DNA from: a bacterium HR10
GTDB taxonomy: Bacteria; Acidobacteriota; Blastocatellia; HR10
NCBI GenBank assembly: GCA_002923315.1
Contig: BEHM01000006.1
Coordinates: forward strand, 21,489 to 85,488
Direction: 5' to 3'
Length of the DNA: 64,000 nt
The notes below the pieces were generated by a model. It saw only the letters and a program-made list of their open reading frames with translations, was not told the origin of the DNA and ran no database searches. Of the stretch, positions 44,892 to 53,615 are shown one piece after another. Each line of letters starts with the position of its first letter. The stretch's first letter is position 1. Made by a program: the position numbers and the translations under genes.

Positions 44892-46133
44892 TCATTCCTC
44901 GTACCGCTTGAAGAGCAAGGCGGCGTTGGTGCCGCCGAAGCCGAAGGAGTTCGAGAGCGCGTAGCGGATCTCGGCCCGACGGGCGCGATTCGGGACGTAA
45001 TCGAGATCGCATTCGGGATCGGGGTGCTCGTAGTTGATCGTCGGCGGGAGGATTTGATGATAGATGGCCAGGACGGTGATACCCGCCTCCAGTCCGCCCG
45101 CGGCGCCGAGCAGATGCCCCGTCATGGACTTGGTCGAGCTGACGGCGAGCCGATACGCGTGCTCGCCGAAGACGCACTTGATCGCGTAGGTCTCCAGCTT
45201 GTCGTTGTAGTAGGTCGAGGTGCCGTGCGCGTTGATGTAGTCCACCTGATCGGGAGAGATGCCGGCATCGCGCAGGGCATACTGCATGACGCGGATGGCG
45301 CCATGGGCATCTTCCGGAGGCTGCGTGATGTGGTAGGCATCCGCAGACATCCCGTAACCGACGATCTCCGCATAGATGCGCGCCCCTCGCGCCCGGGCGT
45401 GCTCCAGGGATTCGAGGACGAGGATCCCCGCGCCCTCGCCGATGACGAATCCATCTCGATCGCGGTCGAAGGGGCGGCTGGCGCGCTGCGGCTCCTCGTT
45501 GCGTGTCGAGAGCGCGCGCATCGCCGCGAATCCGCCGACGCCCATGGGCGTGACGGCCGCCTCCGCTCCCCCGCAGATCATCACATCGGCATCGCCGCGT
45601 TCGATGATCTTGAAGGCGTCGCCGATGGCGTGCGCGCCCGCCGAACACGCTGTGCACGTGGCGCTGTTGGGCCCGCGCGCCCCGAATCGGATCGAGACCT
45701 GGCCCGCCGCCAGATTCGCGATCGCCGCCGGGATGAAGAAGGGCGAGATCTTCCCCGGCCCTCCCTCCAGGAACTTCTGGTGCTCGCGCTCGATCACCGA
45801 GAAGCCGCCGATCCCCGAGCCGATGTAGACGCCGACGCGTTCGGCGTTCTCCGGAGTGATCTTCAAACCCGCATCGTCCACGGCCTCTTGAGCAGCGGCG
45901 ATGGCGAAGTGGATGAACGGATCCATCTTCTTGACGTCCTTCTTCTCGATGTACTTCAACGGGTCGAAGTTCTTCACCTCCGCCGCGAAGCGCACGGGGA
46001 ACTGCGAGGCGTCGAAGCGCGTGATGTAATCCACTCCGCTGCGACCTTCGATCAAGCCCCGCCAGGTCTCCTCCGTCGTGTTGCCGAGGCCGCAGACCAA
46101 GCCGATTCCCGTCACAACGACTCGTCGCTTCAC
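44892..46133 (-). CDS. fabF: 3-oxoacyl-ACP synthase II
   Basis: A 413-residue condensing enzyme that elongates acyl-ACP with malonyl-ACP. The catalytic Cys163 is in [14 protein letters not shown], and later come the two histidine regions ([14 protein letters not shown] and [14 protein letters not shown]) and the C-terminal [14 protein letters not shown]. The start is GTG 46133 with GGGAGG just upstream, giving the normal [18 protein letters not shown] beginning. It follows acpP by 62 nt. Confidence 0.96.
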   Translation of the reverse strand: MKRRVVVTGIGLVCGLGNTTEETWRGLIEGRSGVDYITRFDASQFPVRFAAEVKNFDPLKYIEKKDVKKMDPFIHFAIAAAQEAVDDAGLKITPENAERVGVYIGSGIGGFSVIEREHQKFLEGGPGKISPFFIPAAIANLAAGQVSIRFGARGPNSATCTACSAGAHAIGDAFKIIERGDADVMICGGAEAAVTPMGVGGFAAMRALSTRNEEPQRASRPFDRDRDGFVIGEGAGILVLESLEHARARGARIYAEIVGYGMSADAYHITQPPEDAHGAIRVMQYALRDAGISPDQVDYINAHGTSTYYNDKLETYAIKCVFGEHAYRLAVSSTKSMTGHLLGAAGGLEAGITVLAIYHQILPPTINYEHPDPECDLDYVPNRARRAEIRYALSNSFGFGGTNAALLFKRYEE

Positions 46134-46195
46134 GTCTGCCTCCCGTCGCCTCTCCCCTCCGCTCCCCGCTTCACCAGCGAGCGGAGGAGAGCCGC

Positions 46196-46438
<243 letters not shown>

Positions 46439-46513
46439 ACGTCGTTCCTCCTCCTTCGATCATTGAATCGTACATTTTACGCTGCCCGTGATCGAACGAT
46501 CAACGGAGCGGGC

Positions 46514-47257
46514 TCACATATAGAGCCCGCCGTTGATATTGAGGACATGGCCGGTGATATAGCCGGCCTCCTCGGAGGCGAGGAAGACGACCCCGGCCGC
46601 CACATCCGCGCCCGTCCCCATGCGTTGAAGGGGGATGAGGGCGAGCATCTGTTGGCGCACCTCGTCGCTCAAGGCGCGCGTCATGGCCGTGTCAATGAAC
46701 CCGGGAGCGACCGCGTTGACCGTGATATTGCGCGAGGCGACCTCGCGGGCGAGCGCTTTGGTGAAACCAATGATGCCCGCCTTCGCGGCCGCATAATTGG
46801 CGACCCCCGCGTTGCCCATCTGGCCCATGACCGACGTGATGTTGATGATCCGGCCATAGCGCGCGCGCAGCATCGCCGGGAGCACGGCCTGACAGCAGAG
46901 GAAGACGCTCGTCAGATTCGTCTGCAAGACGAGGTCCCAATCCTCGCGCTTCATCCGCAACAGCAGGGCATCGCGCGTGATGCCCGCATTGTTGACCAGG
47001 ATGTCAATCCGCTGCCATTCGGCGAGCACGCGCGCGATGGCCGCCTTCACCTGTTCGGCCTCGGTCACATCCGTGGGGAGGGCCAACGCGCGCCGTCCGC
47101 GATGGCGGATCTCCTCGGCCACCGCCTCCAGCTTCTCGCGCGTGCGCGCCAGTAGCGCGACATCAGCCCCATGTTCGGCCAACGCGAGCGCGCAGTCCCG
47201 GCCGATGCCTTGCGAGGCTCCCGTGACAATGGCGACGCGTCCATCCAAGCGAATCAT
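46514..47257 (-). CDS. fabG: 3-oxoacyl-ACP reductase
   Basis: A 247-residue short-chain dehydrogenase. It shows TGASQGIG, NNAGITRD, the catalytic SVMGQMGNAGVANYAAAKAG (Ser, Tyr, Lys) and a C-terminal YITGHVLNINGGLYM. It reduces 3-oxoacyl-ACP with NADPH. It overlaps the fabD stop by 4 nt. Confidence 0.96.
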   Translation of the reverse strand: MIRLDGRVAIVTGASQGIGRDCALALAEHGADVALLARTREKLEAVAEEIRHRGRRALALPTDVTEAEQVKAAIARVLAEWQRIDILVNNAGITRDALLLRMKREDWDLVLQTNLTSVFLCCQAVLPAMLRARYGRIINITSVMGQMGNAGVANYAAAKAGIIGFTKALAREVASRNITVNAVAPGFIDTAMTRALSDEVRQQMLALIPLQRMGTGADVAAGVVFLASEEAGYITGHVLNINGGLYM

Positions 47258-48189
47258 GGGCGCAACTCCTTGAGCGTCTCCTCCAGCGACACCGGATCTT
47301 CGACGGTCAGGGTTCGGACGGAACGATCAATCGCCCGGATGAGACCGGAGAGCACGCGTCCCGGTCCGACCTCGATGAACGTCGTGACGCCCTCGGCCAG
47401 GAGGCGCCGGACCGATTCCTCCCATCGCACTGGGCGCGAGACCTGCCGGCGCAGGCCATCGCGAGCGGCTTCACCCGAGGTGATGAGCGCCGCATCCACG
47501 TTGTTCACAAGCGGGATAGCCAGGTCGGCGAACGTGACGCGCGCCAAGTCCTCAGCCAATCGTTCCTCGGCCGGCCGCATCAGGGCACAGTGAAATGGAG
47601 CGCTCACCGGGAGCAGGACGGCGCGGCGAGCCCCACGCTCGCGCGCGAGCGCGATGGCCCGCTCGACGGCCGCCGTGTGCCCGGCGATCACGATCTGCTG
47701 CGGGGAGTTGAAATTGGCCGGCGCGCAGACTTGGCCCTGAGCCGCTTCGCGACAGACGTCCTCGACGAGCTCGGCCGAAGACCCCAGGATCGCGGCCATC
47801 GCCCCCTGTCCCAGAGGGACGGCCTCCTGCATGTACTGACCGCGGCGACGCACGAGCACGACAGCCTCCTCAAAGGCGAGCGACCCCGCCGCGCAGAGCG
47901 CCGTATATTCGCCCAAGCTGTGTCCGGCCACGAAGTCCGGGCGCACTCCTGCTTGCTCCAGGACACGATAGCAGGCGAAGGAGACCGTCAGGATCGCCGG
48001 TTGCGTGTTCTCCGTTCGCTTCAACTCTTCCTCATCGCCTTCAAAACACAGCCGGCTGAGCGGGAATCCGAGCGCCGCATCCGCGCGCTCGAACGTCTCC
48101 CGCGCGATCGGATAGGCCTCGGCCATCTGACGGCCCATCCCCCGATATTGCGACCCCTGACCAGGGAAGACGCAGGCAATTCGGCTCAT
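47254..48189 (-). CDS. fabD: Malonyl-CoA:ACP transacylase
   Basis: A 311-residue acyltransferase. It begins IACVFPGQGSQYRGMG and carries the nucleophile Ser91 in GHSLGEYTAL, then VSAPFHCALM with the catalytic His. It transfers malonyl from CoA to ACP. It lies 9 nt after fabH. Confidence 0.96.
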   Translation of the reverse strand: MSRIACVFPGQGSQYRGMGRQMAEAYPIARETFERADAALGFPLSRLCFEGDEEELKRTENTQPAILTVSFACYRVLEQAGVRPDFVAGHSLGEYTALCAAGSLAFEEAVVLVRRRGQYMQEAVPLGQGAMAAILGSSAELVEDVCREAAQGQVCAPANFNSPQQIVIAGHTAAVERAIALARERGARRAVLLPVSAPFHCALMRPAEERLAEDLARVTFADLAIPLVNNVDAALITSGEAARDGLRRQVSRPVRWEESVRRLLAEGVTTFIEVGPGRVLSGLIRAIDRSVRTLTVEDPVSLEETLKELRP

Positions 48190-48198
48190 CCGAATCCC

Positions 48199-49185
48199 TC
48201 ACCATCGGAGAATAGCCGCGCCGAAGGTGACGCCCGCTCCGAAGCTCGCCATCATGAGCAGATCCCCCGGCTTCACTCGGCCCGAGCGGACGCACTCGTC
48301 AAGCGCGATGGGAATGGATGCCGAGGAGGTGTTCCCCACGCGGTGAATGTTCGAATAGACCTTCTCCGGAGGGAGTCCCAGGCGCTCGGCCACAGCTTCC
48401 GTGATGCGCTGGTTCGCCTGGTGGGGGATGAAGAGATCAATGTCGCTCGGAGACATGCGCAGGTCATCGAGCACTTGGCGCGAGATCTCCTCCATGCTCC
48501 GCACGGCGACTTTGAACAATTCGTTCCCGCGCATCTTGATATAGTGGAGGCGGTTGGTCACGGTCTCGATCGAAGCGGGATAGCGGGTCCCTCCACCGGG
48601 CGTGTAGAGATACTCCACGTAATCCCCGTCGCTTTGAATCCGCGCCGCCAGCAGCCCGCGCCCATCTTCGACCGGTTGGATGATGGCGGCTCCCGCCCCG
48701 TCTCCAAAGATGACGCACGTCGAACGATCCGTGTAGTCCACATATCGCGTGAGCAATTCCGCGCCGATGAGGAGGATGGTGCGCGCCCGTCCGGCCTTGA
48801 TCATTCCTTCGGCGAGCGTCAATCCGTAGATGAAGCCCGAGCAGGCAGCGGCCATATCGAAGGCGGCCGCGCGCTTCGCCCCCAGAAGCGACTGGATGAT
48901 GCAGGCCGTCGCCGGGAGCGCCATGTCCGGGCAGACCGTCGCGCAGATGATGACATCCAGATCCTTCGCCTCCACGCCCGCCATCTCCAGAGCCTGTCGC
49001 GCGGCGCGCGCCGCCAGCGTCGAGGTATATTCGTCAGGACGCGCCTTGCGCCGCTCCTTGATCCCCGTGCGCGTGGAGATCCATTCGTCAGACGTGTCCA
49101 CCATCTTCTCCAGATCGGCATTGGTGATGACCTCCTCCGGGAGAGCATGCCCGGTTCCCGTAATCCCCACACTCACTATCCTCAT
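48199..49185 (-). CDS. fabH: 3-oxoacyl-ACP synthase III
   Basis: A 328-residue initiating condensing enzyme. Catalytic Cys115 lies in DMAAACSGFIYGL, with IPHQANQRI (His) and the C-terminal Asn segment VGNTSSASIPIAL. It starts chains by joining acyl-CoA to malonyl-ACP. ATG 49185 follows GGGAGG. It lies 58 nt after plsX. Confidence 0.96.
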   Translation of the reverse strand: MRIVSVGITGTGHALPEEVITNADLEKMVDTSDEWISTRTGIKERRKARPDEYTSTLAARAARQALEMAGVEAKDLDVIICATVCPDMALPATACIIQSLLGAKRAAAFDMAAACSGFIYGLTLAEGMIKAGRARTILLIGAELLTRYVDYTDRSTCVIFGDGAGAAIIQPVEDGRGLLAARIQSDGDYVEYLYTPGGGTRYPASIETVTNRLHYIKMRGNELFKVAVRSMEEISRQVLDDLRMSPSDIDLFIPHQANQRITEAVAERLGLPPEKVYSNIHRVGNTSSASIPIALDECVRSGRVKPGDLLMMASFGAGVTFGAAILRW

Positions 49186-49243
49186 GATCCCCTCCCTCGA
49201 GCGAAATCCCAGAGCCGAAGAGAATGCGCTTCAGGACACTTCT

Positions 49244-50278
49244 TCACTGGGTCTCAATGCGCTCGCGGACCTCTTCCTCTTGAATCCTGACAATCTCCCG
49301 CTCGATTTGAGCCGGGGCGCGACGCTCGACCAGCTCCGCGGCGATGCGAATGGCATTTTTGATCGCGCGGCCATCGGAACGGCCATGGCAGATCAAGCAG
49401 ACGTGCCGGACGCCCAGCAGCGGCGCGCCTCCCGACTCGAAGTAATCGAAGCGCCGTCGGAAGCGATCGAAGGCCGGACGCGCCAGCCACGCGCCCAGTC
49501 GCGTCCGCAGCGTGCGCCCCAACTCCTGCCGCAGGCCCGCGCGCAACAGATCAAACACCCCCTCGCTCGTCTTCAAGATGACGTTGCCCGTGAACCCGTC
49601 GCAGACGATGACATCCACGTCCCCCATGTAAATGTTCTGCCCCTCGACGTTCCCGACAAAATGCAAGCCCGAGCGCTCCAGACGCTTATAGGCCTCGCGC
49701 GTCAGCTCGTTCCCCTTGGCCTCTTCTTCGCCAATGGAGACCAGCCCGATTCGAGGCGAGGCGATCCCGAGGATCAAGCGCGCGTAGATGTCGCCCATGA
49801 TGGCGAATTGCACCAGATGCACGGGGCGACATTCGGCATTGGCCCCGACGTCAATCAAGACCGCCTTGCCTCCGGTGAACGTGGGCAGGACCGCAGCCAG
49901 CGCCGGACGATCAATCGGCCCGAGCGTCTTCAGGATCATCTTCGCTGCCGCCATGATCGCCCCCGTGTTGCCCGCGCTCACAAATGCGTGTCCCCGCCCT
50001 TCTTGGACAAGTCGCAGGCCGACGTGAATGGTCGAGTCGCGCTTTCGGCGGAGAGCGTGGGCTACCGGTTCGTCCGAGGCGATGGCCTCCGGAGCGTGGA
50101 CGATCTCCAGGCGCGCCTGGCTCGTATCCCCGAAGCGTCGCACGTGCTCGCGCAGCTCCGCCTCGGGCCCCACGAGCGTGATGGCGATGCCCAATTCGCG
50201 CACGGCGCGCGCAGCGCCCTCGACTTCCGGCAAGGGCGCTCGATCGCTCCCCATGGCGTCGAGCACGACGCGCAGCAT
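49244..50278 (-). CDS. plsX: Phosphate acyltransferase PlsX
   Basis: A 344-residue enzyme that converts acyl-ACP to acyl-phosphate for phospholipid synthesis. Typical sequences: VVLDAMGSDRAP, HAFVSAGNTGAIMAAA, LIDVGANAECRP, NVEGQNIYMGDVDVIVCDGF and GNVILKTSEG. It lies between rpmF (6 nt upstream) and fabH, the common bacterial order. Confidence 0.96.
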   Translation of the reverse strand: MLRVVLDAMGSDRAPLPEVEGAARAVRELGIAITLVGPEAELREHVRRFGDTSQARLEIVHAPEAIASDEPVAHALRRKRDSTIHVGLRLVQEGRGHAFVSAGNTGAIMAAAKMILKTLGPIDRPALAAVLPTFTGGKAVLIDVGANAECRPVHLVQFAIMGDIYARLILGIASPRIGLVSIGEEEAKGNELTREAYKRLERSGLHFVGNVEGQNIYMGDVDVIVCDGFTGNVILKTSEGVFDLLRAGLRQELGRTLRTRLGAWLARPAFDRFRRRFDYFESGGAPLLGVRHVCLICHGRSDGRAIKNAIRIAAELVERRAPAQIEREIVRIQEEEVRERIETQ

Positions 50279-50284
50279 ATCCAG

Positions 50285-50464
50285 CTACTCTTTCACGGGG
50301 ATGACCTCGCGCCCGTTATAGTATCCACAGCGAGGGCAGACTCGATGCGGCAGCACCGGCTCTCGGCACTGCGAGCAGGTGGTGAGATTCGGGGGCATCA
50401 GCGCATCGTGAGCCCGCCGTTTCCCCCGACGCGATTTCGAGTGACGACGCTTGGGATTCGGCAT
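50285..50464 (-). CDS. rpmF: 50S ribosomal protein L32
   Basis: A 59-residue protein beginning MPNPKRRHSKSRRGKRRAH, with a zinc-ribbon of two CxxC pairs (TTCSQCREP and RVCPRCGYYNG) and the C-terminal REVIPVKE. GAGGAGGT lies 9 nt upstream of ATG 50464. It lies between yceD and plsX, the standard arrangement. Confidence 0.95.
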   Translation of the reverse strand: MPNPKRRHSKSRRGKRRAHDALMPPNLTTCSQCREPVLPHRVCPRCGYYNGREVIPVKE

Positions 50465-50519
50465 CGCAACACAACCTCCTCGTCTTGTCTCGCTGCGCGC
50501 TCTGGGCGCGCACGCCGCG

Positions 50520-51050
50520 TCACACCCCTTCCATCCGTCTCTTCAGCTCCCACAGGGCAGCCCAGCGCGCGTCCCACTCTTGCGGCGCGCAGCGGCACGC
50601 TTCCTGATTCAAATCCGCTCCACAGTGGGGACACAGTCCGCGGCAATCCTCCCGACATAGGAGTCGGAAGGGAAGCGCCAGGCGAATCTGCTCCCGCACG
50701 AGCGCATCAATGTCAATCCGCTCCCCGTGGTAGAACCCGAACCTGAGGTCGCGTTCGGTCAGCTCGACCTCCTCCTCCGGCTTCAGGACCTCGATCGGAG
50801 CATAGAAGACGTCGAAGTCCGGGCACACAGGGAGCCGAAACGCGCTCAAGCACCGGTCGCATCGAACCTCGATCTCCGTCTCGATCCGCCCTTCGATGCG
50901 GATCTCCATGCCGAGCCGCTGCAGTCGAAAGCGCACACGCGGTGGGGCGCACAGCACGATCTCCGCATCCTCCAGGTCGAGCTCCCCAACCGCGTATTCA
51001 TGCTCGACGCAGAGTTCATCGTGCTCCAGTTGCGCGAGATCTACGTACAT
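50520..51050 (-). CDS. yceD: DUF177/YceD family protein
   Basis: A 176-residue protein of the YceD/DUF177 family. It shows VRCDRCLSAFRLPV and the C-terminal LLCREDCRGLCPHCGADLNQ, giving several Cys pairs suited to zinc binding. The family is linked by conserved position to rpmF and to 23S rRNA processing or ribosome assembly in some species. It is the first gene of the rpmF-plsX-fab-etf operon. The start lies only 15 nt after a consensus -10, leaving no room for a usual ribosome binding site. Confidence 0.9.
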   Translation of the reverse strand: MYVDLAQLEHDELCVEHEYAVGELDLEDAEIVLCAPPRVRFRLQRLGMEIRIEGRIETEIEVRCDRCLSAFRLPVCPDFDVFYAPIEVLKPEEEVELTERDLRFGFYHGERIDIDALVREQIRLALPFRLLCREDCRGLCPHCGADLNQEACRCAPQEWDARWAALWELKRRMEGV

Positions 51051-51065
51051 GTGCGAAAGCCCCGA

Positions 51066-51093
51066 ATTATACTCGACCGCTGCCGCGTGTCAA
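51066..51093 (-). promoter_or_regulatory. Consensus sigma70 promoter of the yceD-rpmF-plsX-fab-etf operon
   Basis: On the minus strand TTGACA (51088-51093), 16 nt, TATAAT (51066-51071). Both hexamers are perfect. The yceD ATG is 15 nt after the -10, so the mRNA leader would be about 8 nt. Confidence 0.8.
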
Positions 51094-51184
51094 CCGACGG
51101 CGTTCCATGGCTTGTGACCGCTCCGGCGACGGCCTTTAGGTTATCAGAAAAGCCCGAGAAGTTCAACCGGGGAGGATGGATGTC

Positions 51185-51213
51185 TTGACCACGGCGCGGA
51201 CTGCCCGTATCAT
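51185..51213 (+). promoter_or_regulatory. Promoter of pyrC, giving a leaderless mRNA
   Basis: TTGACC (51185-51190), 17 nt, TATCAT (51208-51213), then only 9 nt before ATG 51223. Transcription would start within 2-3 nt of the start codon. Confidence 0.65.
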
Positions 51214-51222
51214 TGCTCCCCG

Positions 51223-52506
51223 ATGCGCGTGGTGATCAAGTCGGGGCTCATCGTGGATCCCTCACAGCATGTGGAGATGAAAGGGGACCTCCTCGTGGAG
51301 GACGGGGTCATTCGAGAGATTGCTCCGGAGATCTCGATCGCCGATGCCGACGTCTTCGATGCGCGCGGATGCATCGTCGCCCCCGGATTCATTGACCTCC
51401 ACGTCCACCTGCGCGAGCCGGGTCGGGAAGATGTAGAGACCATCGAGACGGGCGCACAGGCAGCGGCCGCAGGCGGGTTCACGGCTGTTTGCGCCATGCC
51501 CAATACTCAGCCCGTCAACGACAATCGCGCCGTGACGCGCTTCATCGTGGAGCGCGCTCGCGAGGTCGGCGCTGCGCGCGTCTACCCTGTGGGCGCTATC
51601 ACCCGGGGGCTTCAGGGAGAGACACTGGCCGAGATCGGCGAGATGCGAGAGGCCGGCATCGTCGCCATCAGCGATGATGGGCAGCCCGTCATGAATGCTC
51701 AGGTCATGCGCCGCGCCATGGAATACGCGCGGCAGTTGGAGATCCCTGTCATTGATCATTGCGAGGATAAGAACCTCTCGGCTGGAGGAGTGATGAACGA
51801 GGGCCTTTGGTCCCTCAGGTTGGGGTTGAAGGGCATGCCCGCCGCTGCGGAAGAAGTGCACGTCGCGCGAGACATCATCTTGGCCGAGCTCACCGGCGCC
51901 CACGTGCATTTGGCCCATCTGAGCACCGCCTTCTCCATCGAACTTGTGCGCCAGGCCAAGCGGCGCGGCGTGCGGGTCACCTGCGAGGTCACCCCTCATC
52001 ATTTCACGCTCACCGAGGAGGCCGTCCGCGACTACGATACTCATGCGAAGATGAATCCCCCGTTGCGGACGGAGCGCGATGTCCAGGCGATTCGCGAAGC
52101 CCTCGCCGACGGGACCATTGACGCCATCGCCACAGACCATGCCCCCCACCATCCCGATGAGAAAGCGCTCGAATTCGACCGCGCCCCTTTCGGTATCGTC
52201 GGTTTGGAGACGGCCGTCAGCCTCGCCCTGGATCGTCTCGTGCATGCGGGTGTGATCGGCTGGATGCGCTTGGTCGAGCTGTTCTCGACCAATCCGGCCC
52301 GCATCGCTCATCTTCCTGGGGGGACCCTGAAGCCGGGTGCGGTCGCCGATATCACCATTCTGGATCCGGCGCGTCCATTCCTGGTCCGAGCCGAACAGTT
52401 CCGCTCCAAGGGTCGAAATACACCGTTTGAGGGATGGCAGCTCACCGGAGCCGTGCGCGCGACCCTTGTCGCGGGCCACTTCGTCTATCGCGCGGATGCT
52501 CCATGA
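51223..52506 (+). CDS. pyrC: Dihydroorotase
   Basis: A 427-residue amidohydrolase that cyclises carbamoyl-aspartate to dihydroorotate. It shows the metal motif [49 protein letters not shown] and [14 protein letters not shown]. This is the class I (PyrC of Gram-positive/AllB-like) type. It lies apart from pyrR-pyrB (29-31 kb). It is convergent with the ECF sigma gene (13-nt gap). Confidence 0.95.
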   Translation: MRVVIKSGLIVDPSQHVEMKGDLLVEDGVIREIAPEISIADADVFDARGCIVAPGFIDLHVHLREPGREDVETIETGAQAAAAGGFTAVCAMPNTQPVNDNRAVTRFIVERAREVGAARVYPVGAITRGLQGETLAEIGEMREAGIVAISDDGQPVMNAQVMRRAMEYARQLEIPVIDHCEDKNLSAGGVMNEGLWSLRLGLKGMPAAAEEVHVARDIILAELTGAHVHLAHLSTAFSIELVRQAKRRGVRVTCEVTPHHFTLTEEAVRDYDTHAKMNPPLRTERDVQAIREALADGTIDAIATDHAPHHPDEKALEFDRAPFGIVGLETAVSLALDRLVHAGVIGWMRLVELFSTNPARIAHLPGGTLKPGAVADITILDPARPFLVRAEQFRSKGRNTPFEGWQLTGAVRATLVAGHFVYRADAP

Positions 52507-52519
52507 GTCGTTCACCCTC

Positions 52520-53080
52520 TCAGCGCCTTCGCTTCAACATCCGCCGGAGCCGAAGCCGCGCCTTATGAAGCTGCGATTTCGTTGTCCCCACGGTGACCCC
52601 TAACATCCGCGCGATCTCCTCATGTCCATAACCCTCAAGGTCGTGGAGCACCAGGATCGTGCGATAACCGATGGGCAACGCCATCAATGCTCTCTCCAGG
52701 GCGATCCGATCTACGATCCGGGACATCCCGTCGTCAGCCCGGTGCGCTTCCAAGAGCGCCTTCAGCTCCGTGTCATCCATCGGCTCATAGTTTGGCCGCC
52801 GCCTTCGAAGATGCATCAGAACCAAGTTCACCGTCAGCCGATGAAGCCATGTCGTGAAGGCCGAATCCCCTCGAAAGCTCGAGATCTTTCGATAGAGGTG
52901 CAGGAAGACCTCCTGCGTCAGATCCTCCGCGTCCGCCACGTTCCCAACGAGTCGCAGACACAAGGCATAGACCCGTCGGTGATACGTCCGGTAGAGCCGC
53001 TCGAACGCCTCCATCTCCCCTCGAGCCGAAGCCCGGGCTAGCTCCACATCCGATACAAGGTGAGCCGCTGCTGTCGCCAT
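52520..53080 (-). CDS. ECF-type RNA polymerase sigma factor
   Basis: A 186-residue sigma-70 family protein. Region 2 is FERLYRTYHRRVYALCLRLV plus DAEDLTQEVFLHLYRKI and STWLHRL-like FTTWLHRLTVNLVLMHLRRR. Region 4 is LPIGYRTILVLHDLEGYGHE with GVTVGTTKSQLHKARLRLR. No anti-sigma gene lies downstream, since pyrC converges there. Two hydrophobic micropeptide genes lie upstream on the same strand. AGGAGGGCGAAGGG precedes ATG 53080. Confidence 0.92.
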   Translation of the reverse strand: MATAAAHLVSDVELARASARGEMEAFERLYRTYHRRVYALCLRLVGNVADAEDLTQEVFLHLYRKISSFRGDSAFTTWLHRLTVNLVLMHLRRRRPNYEPMDDTELKALLEAHRADDGMSRIVDRIALERALMALPIGYRTILVLHDLEGYGHEEIARMLGVTVGTTKSQLHKARLRLRRMLKRRR

Positions 53081-53110
53081 ATCCCTTCGCCCTCCTGATG
53101 GTGCGAAAGT

Positions 53111-53136
53111 GGGGACCCCCCATACGGGGGATCCCC
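53111..53136 (-). promoter_or_regulatory. Strong hairpin in the leader of the ECF sigma gene
   Basis: GGGGA/TCCCC and CCCCC/GGGGG form a 10-bp stem with one bulged A and a 5-nt loop, 31 nt upstream of the sigma start codon. With no T-tract it may act as an attenuator or mRNA processing/stability element between the micropeptides and sigma. Confidence 0.45.
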
Positions 53137-53147
53137 GGAGGAGGTCT

Positions 53148-53234
53148 ATGAAGAAGCTCCTCGCTTTGAGCGTCGGTGCATGTTCAGACTCGGCATGGAA
53201 CGCCTCAAGGCATCGGACACTGTCCGGATCCTAA
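53148..53234 (+). CDS. Possible 28-residue lipoprotein-like small ORF
   Basis: ATG 53148 is preceded by GGAGGAGGT at good spacing. The product starts MKKLLALSVGACSDSAWN, a signal-peptide-like beginning with a possible lipobox Cys12, then ends after 16 further mostly polar residues. It overlaps the 3' end of the minus-strand micropeptide A. It may be real, a remnant, or chance. Confidence 0.3.
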   Translation: MKKLLALSVGACSDSAWNASRHRTLSGS

Positions 53235-53303
53235 AAGCGCTGCCAATGCCAACAACGCCAAAAGAAGCGCTGCCAAATCGAGCTGTCCATGTTGGATTCT
53301 CAT
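53205..53303 (-). CDS. Micropeptide A: hydrophobic 32-residue peptide, duplicate of B
   Basis: The reading frame starts at ATG 53303 after GAGAGGAGGAAGAG, a strong ribosome binding site. The 32-residue product has a short polar head (MRIQHGQLD), a 17-residue hydrophobic helix rich in Leu/Ala, and a tail LLGSGQCPMP. Micropeptide B shares M-R, GQLDLA, TLLLALLA-like core, LLGSG, and CP-x-P at matching positions. Conservation of both product and signals argues for translation. The likely location is the inner membrane. No known family is recognised. It lies directly upstream of the ECF sigma gene. Confidence 0.65.
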   Translation of the reverse strand: MRIQHGQLDLAALLLALLALAALLGSGQCPMP

Positions 53304-53332
53304 GGTCTCTTCCTCCTCTCATGGGATTTCAA

Positions 53333-53347
53333 GAGCCCACTGGGCTC
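53333..53347 (-). terminator. Hairpin between micropeptide genes
   Basis: GAGCC-CACTG-GGCTC, a 5-bp GC stem (7-nt inverted repeat), immediately after the micropeptide B stop codon. It may be an attenuator that lowers readthrough to A and sigma. Confidence 0.35.
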
Positions 53348-53348
53348 C

Positions 53349-53459
53349 TCATTGCGTCATCCCTGGGATTGGGCATGAGCCACTTCCCAGGAGCTGCAAA
53401 GCAGCGAGCAACGCCAGAAGCAGCGTCGCCAAGTCGAGTTGTCCATTCTCTCGTCTCAT
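53349..53459 (-). CDS. Micropeptide B: hydrophobic 36-residue peptide, duplicate of A
   Basis: ATG 53459 follows GAGGAGGGAGGGCT. The 36-residue product has a polar head (MRRENGQLD), a Leu/Ala-rich hydrophobic helix, then LLGSGSCPIPGMTQ. About 22 of its first 32 positions match micropeptide A, including the sole Cys-Pro. A sigma70-type promoter lies ~40 nt upstream, so B is the first gene of a B-A-sigma transcript unless the hairpins stop it. A membrane-inserted signalling or regulatory peptide is a hypothesis only. Confidence 0.65.
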   Translation of the reverse strand: MRRENGQLDLATLLLALLAALQLLGSGSCPIPGMTQ

Positions 53460-53497
53460 AGCCCTCCCTCCTCGTTTATTTTTCAAACATCGCCATG

Positions 53498-53525
53498 AGT
53501 ATATCATAGTTTCCTGAAAAGTCAA
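53498..53525 (-). promoter_or_regulatory. Sigma70-type promoter for the micropeptide/ECF genes
   Basis: On the minus strand TTGACT (53520-53525), 16 nt, TATACT (53498-53503), 38 nt before ATG 53459. Divergent from the groES promoter ~90 bp away. Confidence 0.7.
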
Positions 53526-53531
53526 GAGGTA

Positions 53532-53564
53532 AAATTAACAATCTGCAAATTAACTAAAATTAAC
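53532..53564. repeat. Three AAATTAAC direct repeats between divergent promoters
   Basis: AAATTAAC occurs at 53532-53539, 53547-53554 and 53557-53564, spaced 15 and 10 bp start to start, in a markedly AT-rich stretch of an otherwise GC-rich genome. They could be operator sites or UP-element-like DNA serving either promoter. Confidence 0.5.
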
Positions 53565-53615
53565 AAACGTGTGCTGTTTTTTGTCGCCGATTCGCGACTT
53601 TGAGGGAAGCACATC

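Noticed and set aside
53180..53517. Plus-strand frames of 93 and 113 codons across the micropeptide region
   Set aside because: They are mirror images of the two duplicated minus-strand micropeptides and cross their ribosome binding sites; no own start signals.
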